Under the pieces are notes generated by a model. That model was not told where the DNA came from, searched no databases, and worked only from the letters and a program-made list of their open reading frames with translations. 64,000 bases of DNA from the NCBI GenBank assembly GCA_023213215.1, contig CP096136.1, forward strand, positions 744,001 to 808,000, given 5' to 3'. Positions 28,280-38,100 of the stretch are shown one piece after another. The stretch is from Flavobacterium sp. JAD_PAG50586_2. Its GTDB lineage: Bacteria; Bacteroidota; Bacteroidia; Flavobacteriales; Flavobacteriaceae. Each line of letters starts with the position of its first letter. Position 1 is the first letter of the stretch. The position numbers were made by a program, and so were the translations under genes.

Positions 28280-28563
28280 TATAATGATATTATTCCTTCA
28301 ATATTAGATACTTCGATATACTTTTCAATCACGCTTTCCGGACTTTCCATCGTAACGTTTATTGATATACTTGTGTATTTTGCAGTTTTTGATTGTGTAG
28401 TTTGAATAACAGCTCCAAGATTGTCAAAAGCATTTTCTATTTCTTCGATTTTCTTGGCATCTGTAGGCACAATGAATTTATAAAGGTATTCACTTGGCCA
28501 CGCTGAAGTATTGTTCAATTCCTCGCGCAATCTTCCATAAAATTCTTCCGTCTTCTTGTCCAT
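28279..28563 (-). CDS. DUF493 family protein (YbeD-like)
   Basis: The 94-residue protein has the ferredoxin-like alpha/beta pattern of DUF493, with YKFIVPTDAKKIEEIENAF, a strand TSISINVTMESPESVIEKYIEV and a short C-terminal strand. YbeD in E. coli is small and of unclear role, structurally like the regulatory ACT-like domains. Its stop overlaps the DUF4290 start by one base, which indicates translational coupling. Confidence 0.75.
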   Translation of the reverse strand: MDKKTEEFYGRLREELNNTSAWPSEYLYKFIVPTDAKKIEEIENAFDNLGAVIQTTQSKTAKYTSISINVTMESPESVIEKYIEVSNIEGIISL

Positions 28564-28695
28564 TTATTATAAAATAAAAGCAAATATACAGTATTGGTTT
28601 CAGATTTCGGAAATAGGATTATAGGATTTAAAAAAAATACTTTTTTGAAGCAAAAAATAAATTCAAATCCCTTTATATATTCTAATTTGTTTCGA

Positions 28696-28703
28696 TAAAT
28701 TTG
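28696..28703 (+). promoter_or_regulatory. Candidate -7 element upstream of the ATPase gene
   Basis: TAAATTTG matches TAnnTTTG and lies 19 bases before the TTG start at 28723. No good -33 partner was identified. Confidence 0.3.
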
Positions 28704-28722
28704 CGCTTCATTTCAAAAAATC

Positions 28723-29258
28723 TTGGAAAAGGAAATTATAGTTATCATTGGCGGTCCTGGAACAGGGAAAACAACCATTATCGACGGATTATTATCCAAA
28801 GGATATTGCTGTTACCCTGAAATTTCGCGCGAAATAACTTTAGAAGCCAAGAAACAGGGAATTGAACAATTGTTTCTGGAAAAGCCATTGTTGTTCAGCG
28901 AATTGCTTTTAGAAGGAAGGAAAAAACAATACAATAGCGCACTTTCAGAACCGCATAAGGTCGTTTTTATTGACCGCGGAATTCCCGATGTTCTGGCTTA
29001 CATGCATTATATTGGAGATAGCTATCCTTCTTTTTTGACGAAGCGTGCAAGGAACACAAGTATTCCAAAATTTTCATACTTCCGCCTTGGAAAGAAATTT
29101 ATGAAAGTGACGATGCACGCTATGAAAACTTTGAACAGGCGAAACTGATATACAATCACCTTTCGGAAACCTATCAGAAATACGGTTATAACCTGATAGA
29201 AGTTCCCCGAGCAACCGTTGAAGAGCGTATCGAGTTTATATTTGGCCATCTCTCATAA
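28723..29258 (+). CDS. P-loop ATPase (AAA-type, small), one-base frameshift
   Basis: The frame starts at a TTG (28723) and has a Walker A motif GGPGTGKTTI near residue 9, followed by GYCCYPEISREIT and the Walker B-like strand VVFIDRGIPDVLAY. One T is missing in the run 29031-29036; restoring it gives FFDEACKEHKYSKIFILPPWKEIYESDDARYENFEQAKLIYNH-like sequence and a stop at 29258, about 178 residues. It belongs to the small nucleoside/nucleotide kinase-like ATPases often annotated AAA family ATPase; the substrate is unknown. The break is typical of the window's homopolymer losses. Confidence 0.7.
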
Positions 29259-29346
29259 TCCACTTTTGCTGTAACCGCAACCGAATCTTATTTTATATCT
29301 TTGATACAGAAATTGAATTATCTCATTAATTCATAACAATTATCTT

Positions 29347-31238
29347 TTGAGCAAAGCACTAGAAATCCTTGAAAAATATTGGAAACATGATGCCTTCCGC
29401 CATCCGCAGGAAGAAATCATCAATTCGGTTTTGGAAGGAAAAGATACTTTTGCACTTATGCCTACTGGTGGTGGAAAATCCATTTGCTTTCAGGTTCCGG
29501 CGATGATGCAGGATGGAATTTGCCTAGTGATTTCGCCATTGATAGCGTTGATGCGTGACCAGGTTCAGAATCTGCAGGACAAAGGAATAAAAGCTATTGC
29601 CTTAACAGGAGGAATCCATCAGGATGAAATTATTGATTTGCTCGACAATTGCCAGTTCGGAAATTTTAAATTCCTCTATCTTTCTCCAGAACGTTTGCAA
29701 AGCGACTGGATTCTGGAAAGGATAAAGAACCTGCCTATAAACCTCATCGCCATTGATGAAGCGCATTGCGTGTCACAATGGGGACATGATTTTCGGCCAG
29801 CCTATTTAAAGATTGTCCAACTAAAGGAGTACTTTCCCAAAGTTCCGTTTTTGGCCTTAACCGCTTCAGCAACGTTGAGAGTCAAGGAGGATATTATCAT
29901 TCAGCTAAAGCTGGACAATCCTCAGGTTTTTGCTAAATCATTCTATAGGGAAAATATCGCCTATATGATTTTTGAGACCGAAGACAAACTGCATTTGCTA
30001 CAACAAATTTTGACCAAAAACCCGGAACCGTCCATTATATATGTAACCAATAGAAAAGCCTGTTCGGAAACGGTGCACCAATTAGAAAGCCTTGGATTTA
30101 AAGCCACTTTCTATCACGGTGGACTAACTTCGAAAGACAAGGAAAAGCAAATGAAACTGTGGATGGAAGAAAAAGTCCAGGTTATGGTTGCCACCAATGC
30201 TTTCGGTATGGGGATTGATAAAGCGAATGTAAAAACAATTATTCATTTGCATTTGCCACAAAACCTGGAAAATTATTATCAGGAAACCGGTCGTGCAGGA
30301 CGAAATGGAGAGAAAGCATTTGCGGTGTTACTTAACAATCCTTCTGATATCCTGCATGCTGAAGCCCAATTTTTAAGTGTTTTACCTGACAAGGCATTTT
30401 TGAATTTGGTATTTTCTAAATTGTGCAGCTTTTTTCAGATAGCGTATGGCGAAGGAATTGATGAACAGTTTAGTTTTAACCTGAATCAGTTTTGTACTAA
30501 ATATAAGTTTCCGATATTAAAAACATACAATGCGTTGCAGTTTCTGGACAGACAGGGTGTAATTAATTTATCTCAGGAATTCTCAGAAAAGGTTAGTGTT
30601 CAGTTTAGCATTCCGTCTAAAGAAGTAATTAGATACATGAGCCTTAATCCGGCTGATGAAGAAATCATATTGACCATTTTGCGAACGTATCCCGGAATCT
30701 ACGACATGCAAACGGCTTTTAATCCAACATTGATTGCCAAAAAATCCAACAGCGATGAAAAAAGGTCTTGACACTTTTACAGAAATTAAAGGAAAAGCAA
30801 ATCGTTGATTTAATTTCAAAAAATAATGATGCAACAATCACGTTTAATGAAGTTAGGGAAGATGAACGAACAATTAATAGAGTTTCCAAACATCTGGAAG
30901 CACAAAACAAATTAAAAACCGAGCAACTTCAAGCCGTACTCCAATATGTCAAGGATACTAAAACCTGTAAAAACAAGTTGTTGATGGAGTATTTCGGCGA
31001 AACTATTAAAGAAGACTGTGGTATTTGTTCCTATTGCATTTCCAAAAATAAACCAAAACAAAACCCTGAAAATATATCCGAAAAAATTGTTTCTCTTTTA
31101 AAGATGCAGGATTTCAGTTCGAGAGATCTTCAAAAATTAACCAAATTCGACAAAGACGATGTTATCTTTGCGCTTCAGGATCTTTTAGAGAATGATACCA
31201 TTAGCATCAAATCAAATAATTTATATTCTTTAAAATAA
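29347..31238 (+). CDS. recQ: RecQ-type ATP-dependent DNA helicase, one-base frameshift
   Basis: The restored protein is about 630 residues from a TTG start. It has helicase motif I MPTGGGKSICFQ, DEAH motif II (AIDEAHCVSQWGHDF), motif III TASAT, motif V and motif VI (ATNAFGMGIDKANV, QETGRAGRNG), and the RecQ zinc domain with cysteines in CKNKLLMEYF and EDCGICSYC. The frame shifts at the A run 30758-30763; one A links SNSDEKK to LTLLQKLKEKQ. It lacks a clear HRDC domain, so it is the shorter of the RecQ forms seen in Bacteroidetes. It unwinds DNA 3'-5' in recombination and repair. Confidence 0.85.
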
Positions 31239-31263
31239 GCCTACTGAACTAAATTCAGCACAA

Positions 31264-32210
31264 ATGGAAAAATTACGCATTATTTTTATGGGAACTCCGG
31301 AATTTGCTGTTGGCATTTTGGACACTATACTAAAAAACAACTATGAAGTCGTTGGTGTCATTACCGCAGCTGATAAACCCGCCGGTCGTGGCCAGAAAAT
31401 CAAATATTCTGCTGTTAAGGAATACGCTTTGGAACACAACCTTAATTTATTACAACCAACCAACCTTAAAGACGAAACTTTTTTAAGCGAACTAAAATCC
31501 TTAAATGCAAATTTACAAGTGGTAGTTGCTTTCAGGATGCTGCCCGAAGTTGTATGGAAAATGCCTGAATTGGGCACTTTTAATCTTCATGCCTCCCTGT
31601 TGCCAAATTATCGGGGCGCTGCTCCTATTAATTGGGCAATCATTAACGGAGAAACCAAAACCGGCGTTACAACCTTCTTTATAGATGATAAAATTGATAC
31701 TGGTGCCATGATATTGAGTAAGGAAATTGAAATAGGATTAGATGAAAATGCCGGAGAACTCCATGACCGCCTTATGCTTTTAGGAAGTGATGCTGTGGTG
31801 GAAACATTAAACGTCATCGAAAAAGGAAATGTGGAAACCACCATCCAACAGGATAATACCGAAATAAAAACAGCCTACAAATTAAATAGGGAAAATTGCA
31901 AAATCGACTGGACAAAATCAGCCAGTGAAATTTATAATTTGATTCGCGGATTATCACCTTATCCTTCGGCTTGGTGCATCTTTGCGGATAAAGACGAAGA
32001 GTGGAGTGTTAAAATATACGATGCTAAAATAATTCCGGAAAACCACACCTATAATATAGGAAGCCTTATAACATCGAAAAAAGAAATTAAGGTAGCGGTA
32101 AAAGATGGATTTATTCAGATTTTGAGCCTACAGTTTCCAGGAAAGAAAAAATGCAAGCAAATGAACTACTAAATGGAATCTCTTTTTCTGAAACAGCGCA
32201 AGCAGAATAA
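31264..32210 (+). CDS. fmt: Methionyl-tRNA formyltransferase, one-base frameshift near the end
   Basis: Fmt formylates initiator Met-tRNA using 10-formyl-THF. The gene shows IIFMGTPEFAVGIL at the N-terminus, then FNLHASLLPNYRGAAPINWAI (SLLPxYRG with catalytic Asn and His around it), then a C-terminal OB domain. The A run 32146-32151 has lost one base: without it the protein ends early at QMNY; with it the frame continues MQANELLNGISFSETAQAE and stops at 32210, giving 315 residues, the normal family length. It follows recQ by 25 bases. Confidence 0.9.
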
Positions 32211-32257
32211 GGTCTCATGGGCTTTTGCCGAATAAAAAATCGATGAAAGGCACCTGT

Positions 32258-32290
32258 TTATCAACAAATGGATTAAGTTATCAACAAATG
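32258..32290 (+). repeat. Direct repeat TTATCAACAAATG, DnaA-box-like
   Basis: TTATCAACAAATG occurs at 32258-32270 and 32278-32290, with the starts 20 bases apart. The first nine bases differ from the DnaA consensus TTATCCACA at one position. It lies in the fmt-HU gap, upstream of the HU promoter. Confidence 0.4.
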
Positions 32291-32311
32291 TTTGAAAAAA
32301 AGGCCAAATCG

Positions 32312-32342
32312 CTTGTGCAGTAAGGAATTCCTTTTAAATTTG
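32312..32342 (+). promoter_or_regulatory. Promoter of the HU gene
   Basis: CTTG (32312-32315) and TAAATTTG (32335-32342) are spaced by 19 bases, fitting TTG...TAnnTTTG. The predicted start of transcription lies about 38 bases before the HU ATG at 32387. Confidence 0.5.
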
Positions 32343-32386
32343 TTATCATTAACAAAATGTTTAACCAACAATTAATAACTAACATT

Positions 32387-32659
32387 ATGAACAAATCAGA
32401 ATTAATCGATGCAATTGCAGCTGACGCAGGAATCACTAAAGCAGCAGCAAAATTAGCTTTAGAATCATTTTTAGGAAACGTAGGCGGTACTTTGAAAAAA
32501 GGTGGAAGAGTATCTTTAGTAGGATTCGGATCTTGGTCAGTATCTAAAAGAGCTGCAAGAGATGGAAGAAACCCTCAAACTGGAAAAACTATCAAAATCG
32601 CTGCTAAGAATGTAGTTAAATTCAAAGCTGGTGCAGATTTAGACGGTTCAGTAAACTAA
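32387..32659 (+). CDS. hup: HU family DNA-binding protein
   Basis: The 90-residue protein begins MNKSELIDAIAADAGITKAAAK and carries the DNA-binding arm signature GRNPQTGKTIKIAAKNVVKFKAG. It is a dimeric nucleoid protein that bends DNA. An upstream in-frame ATG at 32357 would add ten residues (MFNQQLITNI), which homologues lack, so 32387 is chosen. The high codon bias (many AAA, GGA, GCA choices) fits a highly expressed gene, and a Bacteroidetes promoter and a terminator flank it. Confidence 0.93.
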   Translation: MNKSELIDAIAADAGITKAAAKLALESFLGNVGGTLKKGGRVSLVGFGSWSVSKRAARDGRNPQTGKTIKIAAKNVVKFKAGADLDGSVN

Positions 32660-32682
32660 GAATTTTATTCAACTGAAATATA

Positions 32683-32713
32683 AACCATCCTGAGTAATCA
32701 GGGTGGTTTTTTT
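32683..32713 (+). terminator. Rho-independent terminator of the HU gene
   Basis: AACCATCCTGA and TCAGGGTGGTT form a stem with a four-base loop followed by seven Ts and more T-rich DNA. Confidence 0.8.
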
Positions 32714-32780
32714 GTTTTTTCCGCCCAATAATTTGGTTTCTAAAAATATTTTTACCAACTTTATTAAAAATTAGTTGTAA

Positions 32781-33341
32781 ATGATTTCAGAAAAATTACA
32801 AAAAGGGATTCTACTGTTGGCGGAACCGTCTATAATAGGAGACATGTCTTTTAATAGATCTGTAATTTTATTAGCCGATCATACCTCTGAAGGTTCTGTT
32901 GGTTTTATTCTGAATAAACCCCTTAAATATACAATTCAAGATTTAATTCCGGAAATTGAATCTGATTTTAAAATCTATAATGGTGGCCCTGTGGAACAGG
33001 ACAATCTGTATTTTATTCACAATGTTCCTGAATTGATTCCAAACAGCATTGAAATATCCAATGGAATATTTTGGGGTGGTGACTTTGAATTCACCAAAGA
33101 CTTAATTAATAACGGAGCCATTAAGAAAAAAAATATCCGCTTTTTTTTAGGATATACGGGTTGGGATGCCGAGCAATTGGAAAATGAAATGCAGGCAAAC
33201 TCGTGGATTTTGACGAAGAATGTTTATGAAAATAAAATACTTGGAAAGGCATCTGCCCATTTCTGGAAAGAAAAAATTGTGGAACTTGGCGGCGATTACC
33301 TTATTTGGTCTAATGCTCCGGAAAACCCAATATTGAACTAA
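32781..33341 (+). CDS. YqgE/AlgH family protein
   Basis: The 186-residue protein shows the family core: LQKGILLLAEPSIIGDMSFNRSVILLADH at the N-terminus, GSVGFILNKPL, then YNGGPVEQDNLYFIHN and WGGDFEF. The C-terminal half has FFLGYTGWDAEQLENEM. The fold is known from structures (YqgE of Gram-negatives) but the function remains unclear; it was linked to AlgH regulation in Pseudomonas. The gene begins 67 bases after the HU terminator and overlaps the end of the convergent class IV aminotransferase by four bases. Confidence 0.8.
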   Translation: MISEKLQKGILLLAEPSIIGDMSFNRSVILLADHTSEGSVGFILNKPLKYTIQDLIPEIESDFKIYNGGPVEQDNLYFIHNVPELIPNSIEISNGIFWGGDFEFTKDLINNGAIKKKNIRFFLGYTGWDAEQLENEMQANSWILTKNVYENKILGKASAHFWKEKIVELGGDYLIWSNAPENPILN

Positions 33342-34174
33342 GCTTCAATTAAAGCATTCAATTTTCCCAATAATTGTACTGACAGCATAAATCCAAATTC
33401 CTTTTTACGATACTTTGTAATGGGTTGAATTCCCTTAATTACATTAGTAATGAATAATTCGTCTGCCTTTTGTAAATCAAACGGAGAAATTGGCGCTTCT
33501 ATCACTTCAATAGATTCAATTTGTTTCGCTAAAGCAATAATCTGCTTTCGCATTATTCCATTTAGGCAGCCTTCTGAAATTGGTGGTGTAGTTAATTTGT
33601 TACCCATTAGCATGAACAGGTTTCCATTGGCGGCTTCAATCACATTCTTGTATTCATTTATCAGTAAGGCAGCATCTAACTGATTTTCCTTTGCGAAAAT
33701 ACTGGCCGTCACGTTTGTAATTTTGTTTGCAGTTTTAAGTGTAGATAATAATTGTTTTGGAACCACAAAGTCTTTGTACAAATCAACTTCAAAGGAGTTT
33801 TTTGAGAATTGATATTTTGCTTGTTCGATTTGAGCAGTCTGAATAAGATAAGAAACCGAATTATCAGTTGGAAGATAAAAACCTCCTTCATTCCTGAAAA
33901 CAGTAAACCGAACCCTTGCAGAATTTTCAACGTTATTAAAGGCAGCTAATTTTAAAATTTCTTCCTCAAGGTATTCCAATGTAAAACTCATAGGAATCGC
34001 CATCCTTACAATTCGCATGGAAGCCATGAGGCGGAAATAGTGATCTTCAAAAAAAAGAATTTTATTGTTTACAATTTTTAGAGTTTCGAAAACTGCATCT
34101 CCATATAGAAATGAACGATTAGCAACCGACAACTGTAAATTTGATTCCTGGATTACACCATTATAATTAATCAT
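33338..34174 (-). CDS. Class IV PLP-dependent aminotransferase (aminodeoxychorismate lyase/branched-chain aminotransferase-like)
   Basis: The 278-residue protein belongs to fold-type IV PLP enzymes. The catalytic Lys is expected in STLKTANKITNVTASIFAKE near residue 150, the YGDAVFETLKI strand in the first 40 residues is conserved, and the loop EAANGNLFMLMGN follows. ISEGCLNGIMRKQIIALA matches the family's C-terminal Gly-rich loop. Within this family it resembles PabC (4-amino-4-deoxychorismate lyase) or short D-amino acid aminotransferases; sequence by eye does not settle which. The ATG directly follows the T tract of the terminator at 34175-34209. Confidence 0.75.
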   Translation of the reverse strand: MINYNGVIQESNLQLSVANRSFLYGDAVFETLKIVNNKILFFEDHYFRLMASMRIVRMAIPMSFTLEYLEEEILKLAAFNNVENSARVRFTVFRNEGGFYLPTDNSVSYLIQTAQIEQAKYQFSKNSFEVDLYKDFVVPKQLLSTLKTANKITNVTASIFAKENQLDAALLINEYKNVIEAANGNLFMLMGNKLTTPPISEGCLNGIMRKQIIALAKQIESIEVIEAPISPFDLQKADELFITNVIKGIQPITKYRKKEFGFMLSVQLLGKLNALIEA

Positions 34175-34209
34175 AAAAAATCCCGTCTCGGTTTTAGAAT
34201 GAGACGGGA
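34175..34209 (-). terminator. Terminator (or attenuator) directly abutting the next start codon
   Basis: On the minus strand TCCCGTCTC and GAGACGGGA pair around an 11-base loop, followed by TTTTTT and at once by the ATG of the class IV aminotransferase (34174). It would end transcription of the START-domain gene. The abutting start codon leaves no leader, so it could also act as an attenuator. Confidence 0.7.
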
Positions 34210-34234
34210 CAAATATAACTTTTACAAATTGATT

Positions 34235-34627
34235 TTAAATAGAACCTATGACATGTTTTAAATCGGAAATCTGATTCTCCCATAATAATTTTGATTCATC
34301 CAATTCATCTTCTTGTGCAAAATCAACAACCATTAAGGAAACGTCTTTAGTGATTTCGTCTTCCAGGATTCTCAGTTCAAAATAATATTCCGTATCTTTC
34401 TTCGAATCATCAACCCATTTAAATTTAACTTTCTCACCTGTTTTTTTTGATGCAAGACGTGCATTTTCCTCTGCATCGTCCCAGGTAAAAGTAAAAAACT
34501 CACCTCTTGAATTTACATTATCAGCAAACCATTCCTGCAATCCAGATGGTGTAGAGATGTACTGATATAATAATTGCGGCGAGGAATTTAGAGGAAACTC
34601 AAGCTCATAACGTATTTTACTATCCAT
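34235..34627 (-). CDS. START-like domain protein
   Basis: The 130-residue protein begins MDSKIRYELEFPLNSSPQLLYQYIS and has the helix-grip (START/SRPBCC) pattern: a first strand, STPSGLQEWFADNVNSRGEFFTFTW, and later strands KVKFKWVDD and YYFELRILEDEITKDVSLMV, with a C-terminal helix. Flavobacterial genomes carry this short form as a single-copy gene next to a class IV aminotransferase. It may bind a hydrophobic ligand; the ligand is unknown. A terminator follows immediately. Confidence 0.75.
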   Translation of the reverse strand: MDSKIRYELEFPLNSSPQLLYQYISTPSGLQEWFADNVNSRGEFFTFTWDDAEENARLASKKTGEKVKFKWVDDSKKDTEYYFELRILEDEITKDVSLMVVDFAQEDELDESKLLWENQISDLKHVIGSI

Positions 34628-34713
34628 GATTCAAACAAATTTTTTGGAAATATATAGAATATAACGTCAATAAAAAAGTGTTTTTAAAAAATAAAAAAAA
34701 TTAGCGTTTTAAC

Positions 34714-34744
34714 TTTGGAACCATTGATATTAATTTTATATTTG
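34714..34744 (+). promoter_or_regulatory. Promoter of the tRNA-Met gene
   Basis: TTTG (34714-34717) and TATATTTG (34737-34744) are spaced by 19 bases, a close match to the Bacteroidetes consensus, and lie 29 bases before the mature tRNA 5' end. Confidence 0.6.
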
Positions 34745-34772
34745 CACCCGCATTAAGAGAGTGCCATTCAAT

Positions 34773-34846
34773 GGCGAGGTAGCTCAGTCGGTTAGAGCGC
34801 AGGATTCATAACCCTGAGGTCGGGAGTTCAAATCTCCCTCTCGCTA
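34773..34846 (+). tRNA. tRNA-Met (CAT anticodon)
   Basis: The 74-base cloverleaf is clear: acceptor GGCGAGG with TCTCGCT (G-U at the first and last pairs), D-arm GCTC/GAGC, anticodon loop TTCATAA with CAT, variable AGGTC, and T-arm GGGAG/CTCCC around TTCAAAT. CCA is not encoded. CAT could read Met or, with a lysidine change, Ile; sequence alone favours elongator Met. Confidence 0.92.
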
Positions 34847-34852
34847 CTCAAA

Positions 34853-34885
34853 AAGAAGGCTTGGAAATTTTCCAGGCCTTTTTCT
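34853..34885 (+). terminator. Rho-independent terminator of the tRNA-Met gene
   Basis: AAGGCTTGGAA and TTCCAGGCCTT pair with one G-T-type wobble around a three-base loop, followed by TTTCTTT. Confidence 0.7.
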
Positions 34886-35147
34886 TTATGCTTACATTTT
34901 CACTTCACAGTATCATTTTCTTAAACTTCTGATTTACAACTTAAAAAATTATAACCTTACAATGTATAAAAATTTATTATTGTAAGTTTTTTACATGTTA
35001 AAAAGATAAAAACATGCATTTCATCGATTTTTTTATGCTTTTTATCGATTAATTAGAGTTTCCTATATAGTTTTGGAGTGTCAAATAAAAACAAAATGAA
35101 GTAATGAAGCTTCATTTAAATAATAAATCATAATAACCCCCAGAGTT
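34886..35147 (+). promoter_or_regulatory. Upstream region of the adhesin gene
   Basis: This AT-rich 260-base gap has no gene. TAGTTTTG at 35068-35075 fits the TAnnTTTG -7 consensus and would give a leader of about 65 bases; no clear -33 element is visible. Nothing else recognisable was seen. Confidence 0.3.
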
Positions 35148-38100
35148 ATGAATAAATTATTACTTAAATCAGGAAAATCAATACTATTAATGTCCTTATT
35201 AATGGTGGCCTCTATAAGTAGAGGGCAAAGTTCACAAGTCTATTCATCTAACGGTAATTTTATCACTCCTGCAGGCCTTACAACTGTTAAAGTCGAAGCT
35301 TATGCCGGTGGCGGTGGCGGTGGCTACGGTGGCTCCTCAAATAAAAGAGGCGGCGGTGGCGGCGGTGGCGGTGGCTACAGGGTATTCAACAGCATTGCAG
35401 TTGTACCTGGAACATCCTACCCAATAGTCATTGGAACTGGAGGAAGCGGATCTACCGGAAGCGATGGAGCAAATGGAAACAATACGACTTTTAATACTAC
35501 TACAGTTATCGCATATGGTGGTGGTGGTGGAAAAAGTTATTCCAACGGCAGAACTGGTGGAACTGGTGGAGTAGGAACTTATAGTGGTGGAGACGGAGGA
35601 ACCGGAAGCTCAACTGGCTCAGGTGGCGGAGGTGGTGCTGGTGGCATTACAGCCGGCGGTGGGGATGGAAGTATCCCGAATGCTGGTGCAGCTGGTCCTG
35701 GTGGCATTGCTGGAGCAGGTGGAGCAGGAACAACTTCTAATTCAAATGACGGATCAAATGGAAATAACTATGGCGGCGGCGGCGGCGGCGGAACTAAAAA
35801 TTAAGATGGTGGGAATGGTGCTAATGGATATGCCATTGTTACTTATACTTGTCCTACCTATGCTTTGACAGCTGCAGCATCTATAACAGGCCCTTACTGC
35901 GGTAATTCTGGAGGAACAGTAACACTTAGATCTTCTAGTTTAACTTCAGCAACTTATACAGTTAATTATAGCCTTACTGGAGCAACAGTTACTACAGGTA
36001 CAACTACTATGGTATTTACAGCAGGATTTCCTGGTACTGGAACTTTTTAATACCAGCTTTTAATATAGGAACAACTACTATTACGGTTACAAGCTTAACT
36101 AATTCATATTGCACAAGTACGTTAAGTGCATTCAATACAGCTACCGTATCGCTAAGTAACGCAGCATCCGTAGCAGCAGGTGCTAATATGGCAACTTGTT
36201 ATTCAAGCGGTGCAATCAATATTACTAGTGGTTCAAGTGCTGCCAACTATTCAAGCATAGCATGGACTTCAAATGGTACCGGTACTTTTGCTAATGCTAA
36301 TAATTTAACAACTTGTACCTATACACCTAGTCTACTAGATATTACATCAGGAAGTGTTATGTTAACATTAACAGCTTACGGAAATTCTCCTTGCCCCAAT
36401 GTAACTTCAACCAAAACCCTAAGTATAACAAACAATATGATTGCTACAGCCGGACTACCTGTTTCAACTTGTTCCAGCTCTGCCGCAGTAAATATTACTG
36501 CTGGTTCAAGTGCATCTAACCATACTACTGTAACATGGACTTCAAGTGGAACCGGGACTTTTGCTAATGCAAATTCATTAACTACTTGTACTTATACCCC
36601 AAGTTCCGCTGATAAAACAGCAGGAAGCGTAACATTGACTTTAACCGCATCAAACGGTGGTTGCCCAAACGTTACGTCAACAAAAACATTGACTATCACT
36701 CCAGCTCCTACTGCTGTTGCAGGAACAGCGATTATTACTTGTTCTAGTACAGGTGCTGTTAACATTACAACTGGAGCTAGCGCTTCTAATCAATCTAGTG
36801 TAGCATGGACATCAAACGGAACTGGTACATTCGCCAATGCTTCTTCGCTAACAACTTGTACTTATACTCCCAGTGCAGCTGATATCACTGCCGGAACCAG
36901 AACCCTTACTTTAACTGCAAATGGTAATTCACCATGCAGCAGTGTAACTTCTACAAAAAATATAACTATCAGCAGAGCTATGACTGCAGTTGCAGGACCA
37001 ACGATTTCTACTTGTTCGACTGCGGGTGCAATTAATATCACAGGTGGTTCAAGTGCAACGAACCATACTTTAGCTACATGGACATCAAGTGGAACCGGAA
37101 TTTTTACCAATGCAACATCATTGACGCTTTGTACTTATAATCCAAGTATTGCTGATATGACATCAGGAAGTGTAACCTTAACATTGACTGTTACAAACAC
37201 TGGTTGTCCTTCGGTTACATCAACTAAAACGCTTATTATCTACAGTGCACCTATACCTGTCGCAGGACCTGCAATGACAACCTGTACCGGTTATGGTGCG
37301 GTTAACATTACAGGAGGTGCAAGTGCCGCGAATGTAACTTCAGTATTATGGACATCAAGCGGAACAGGAACTTTTACTAATGCGACTTCATTGACAGCCT
37401 GCACTTACAACCCAAGCGCAGCCGATATTACTACTGGAAGCGTGACATTAACCTTAACAGGTTATGCAACTCCTCCTTGTGCAAATGTGACTTCTACAAA
37501 AACACTAACAATTCATACTTCACCATCAGTAACTTCTACTACTCCTGGATCAAGAACTGGAACCGGAACGGTAATATTAGGAGCAACAGCTTCTAGCGGT
37601 ACGTTAAACTGGTATTCTACTTTAACGGGCGGTACTTCATTAGGTACTGGAACTAGCTTTACAACTCCTACTATTTCTACTACTACAACCTTCTATGTGG
37701 AAGCTGTAAACGGACCATGCTCTTCTACACCTAGAACTGCTGTTGTTGCAACTGTAAACTACACTGAAATCGATGTTCAGGGAAATGCAGTTTCTATTGT
37801 AAGTGGTGACACGACTCCAGCTACTGCTGACTGGACCGACTTTGGCACTACTAATGTAACACGAACATTTACTATCCGTAATGCTGGTTTCTCATTATTA
37901 ACGGTTGGGGCTGTTACTATTTCAGGTGCAAATGCTGCAGACTTTTCAATTACAACTTCTCCAGCAAGTGCTGTTGGTATAGGTGCAAACACAACTTTCG
38001 TAGTAACTTTTGCGCCAACTGCTGTTGGATTAAGAACCGCTACAATTGCCATAGTAAATAATGATGCGGATGAAAATCCATATACTTTCGATATCCAGGG

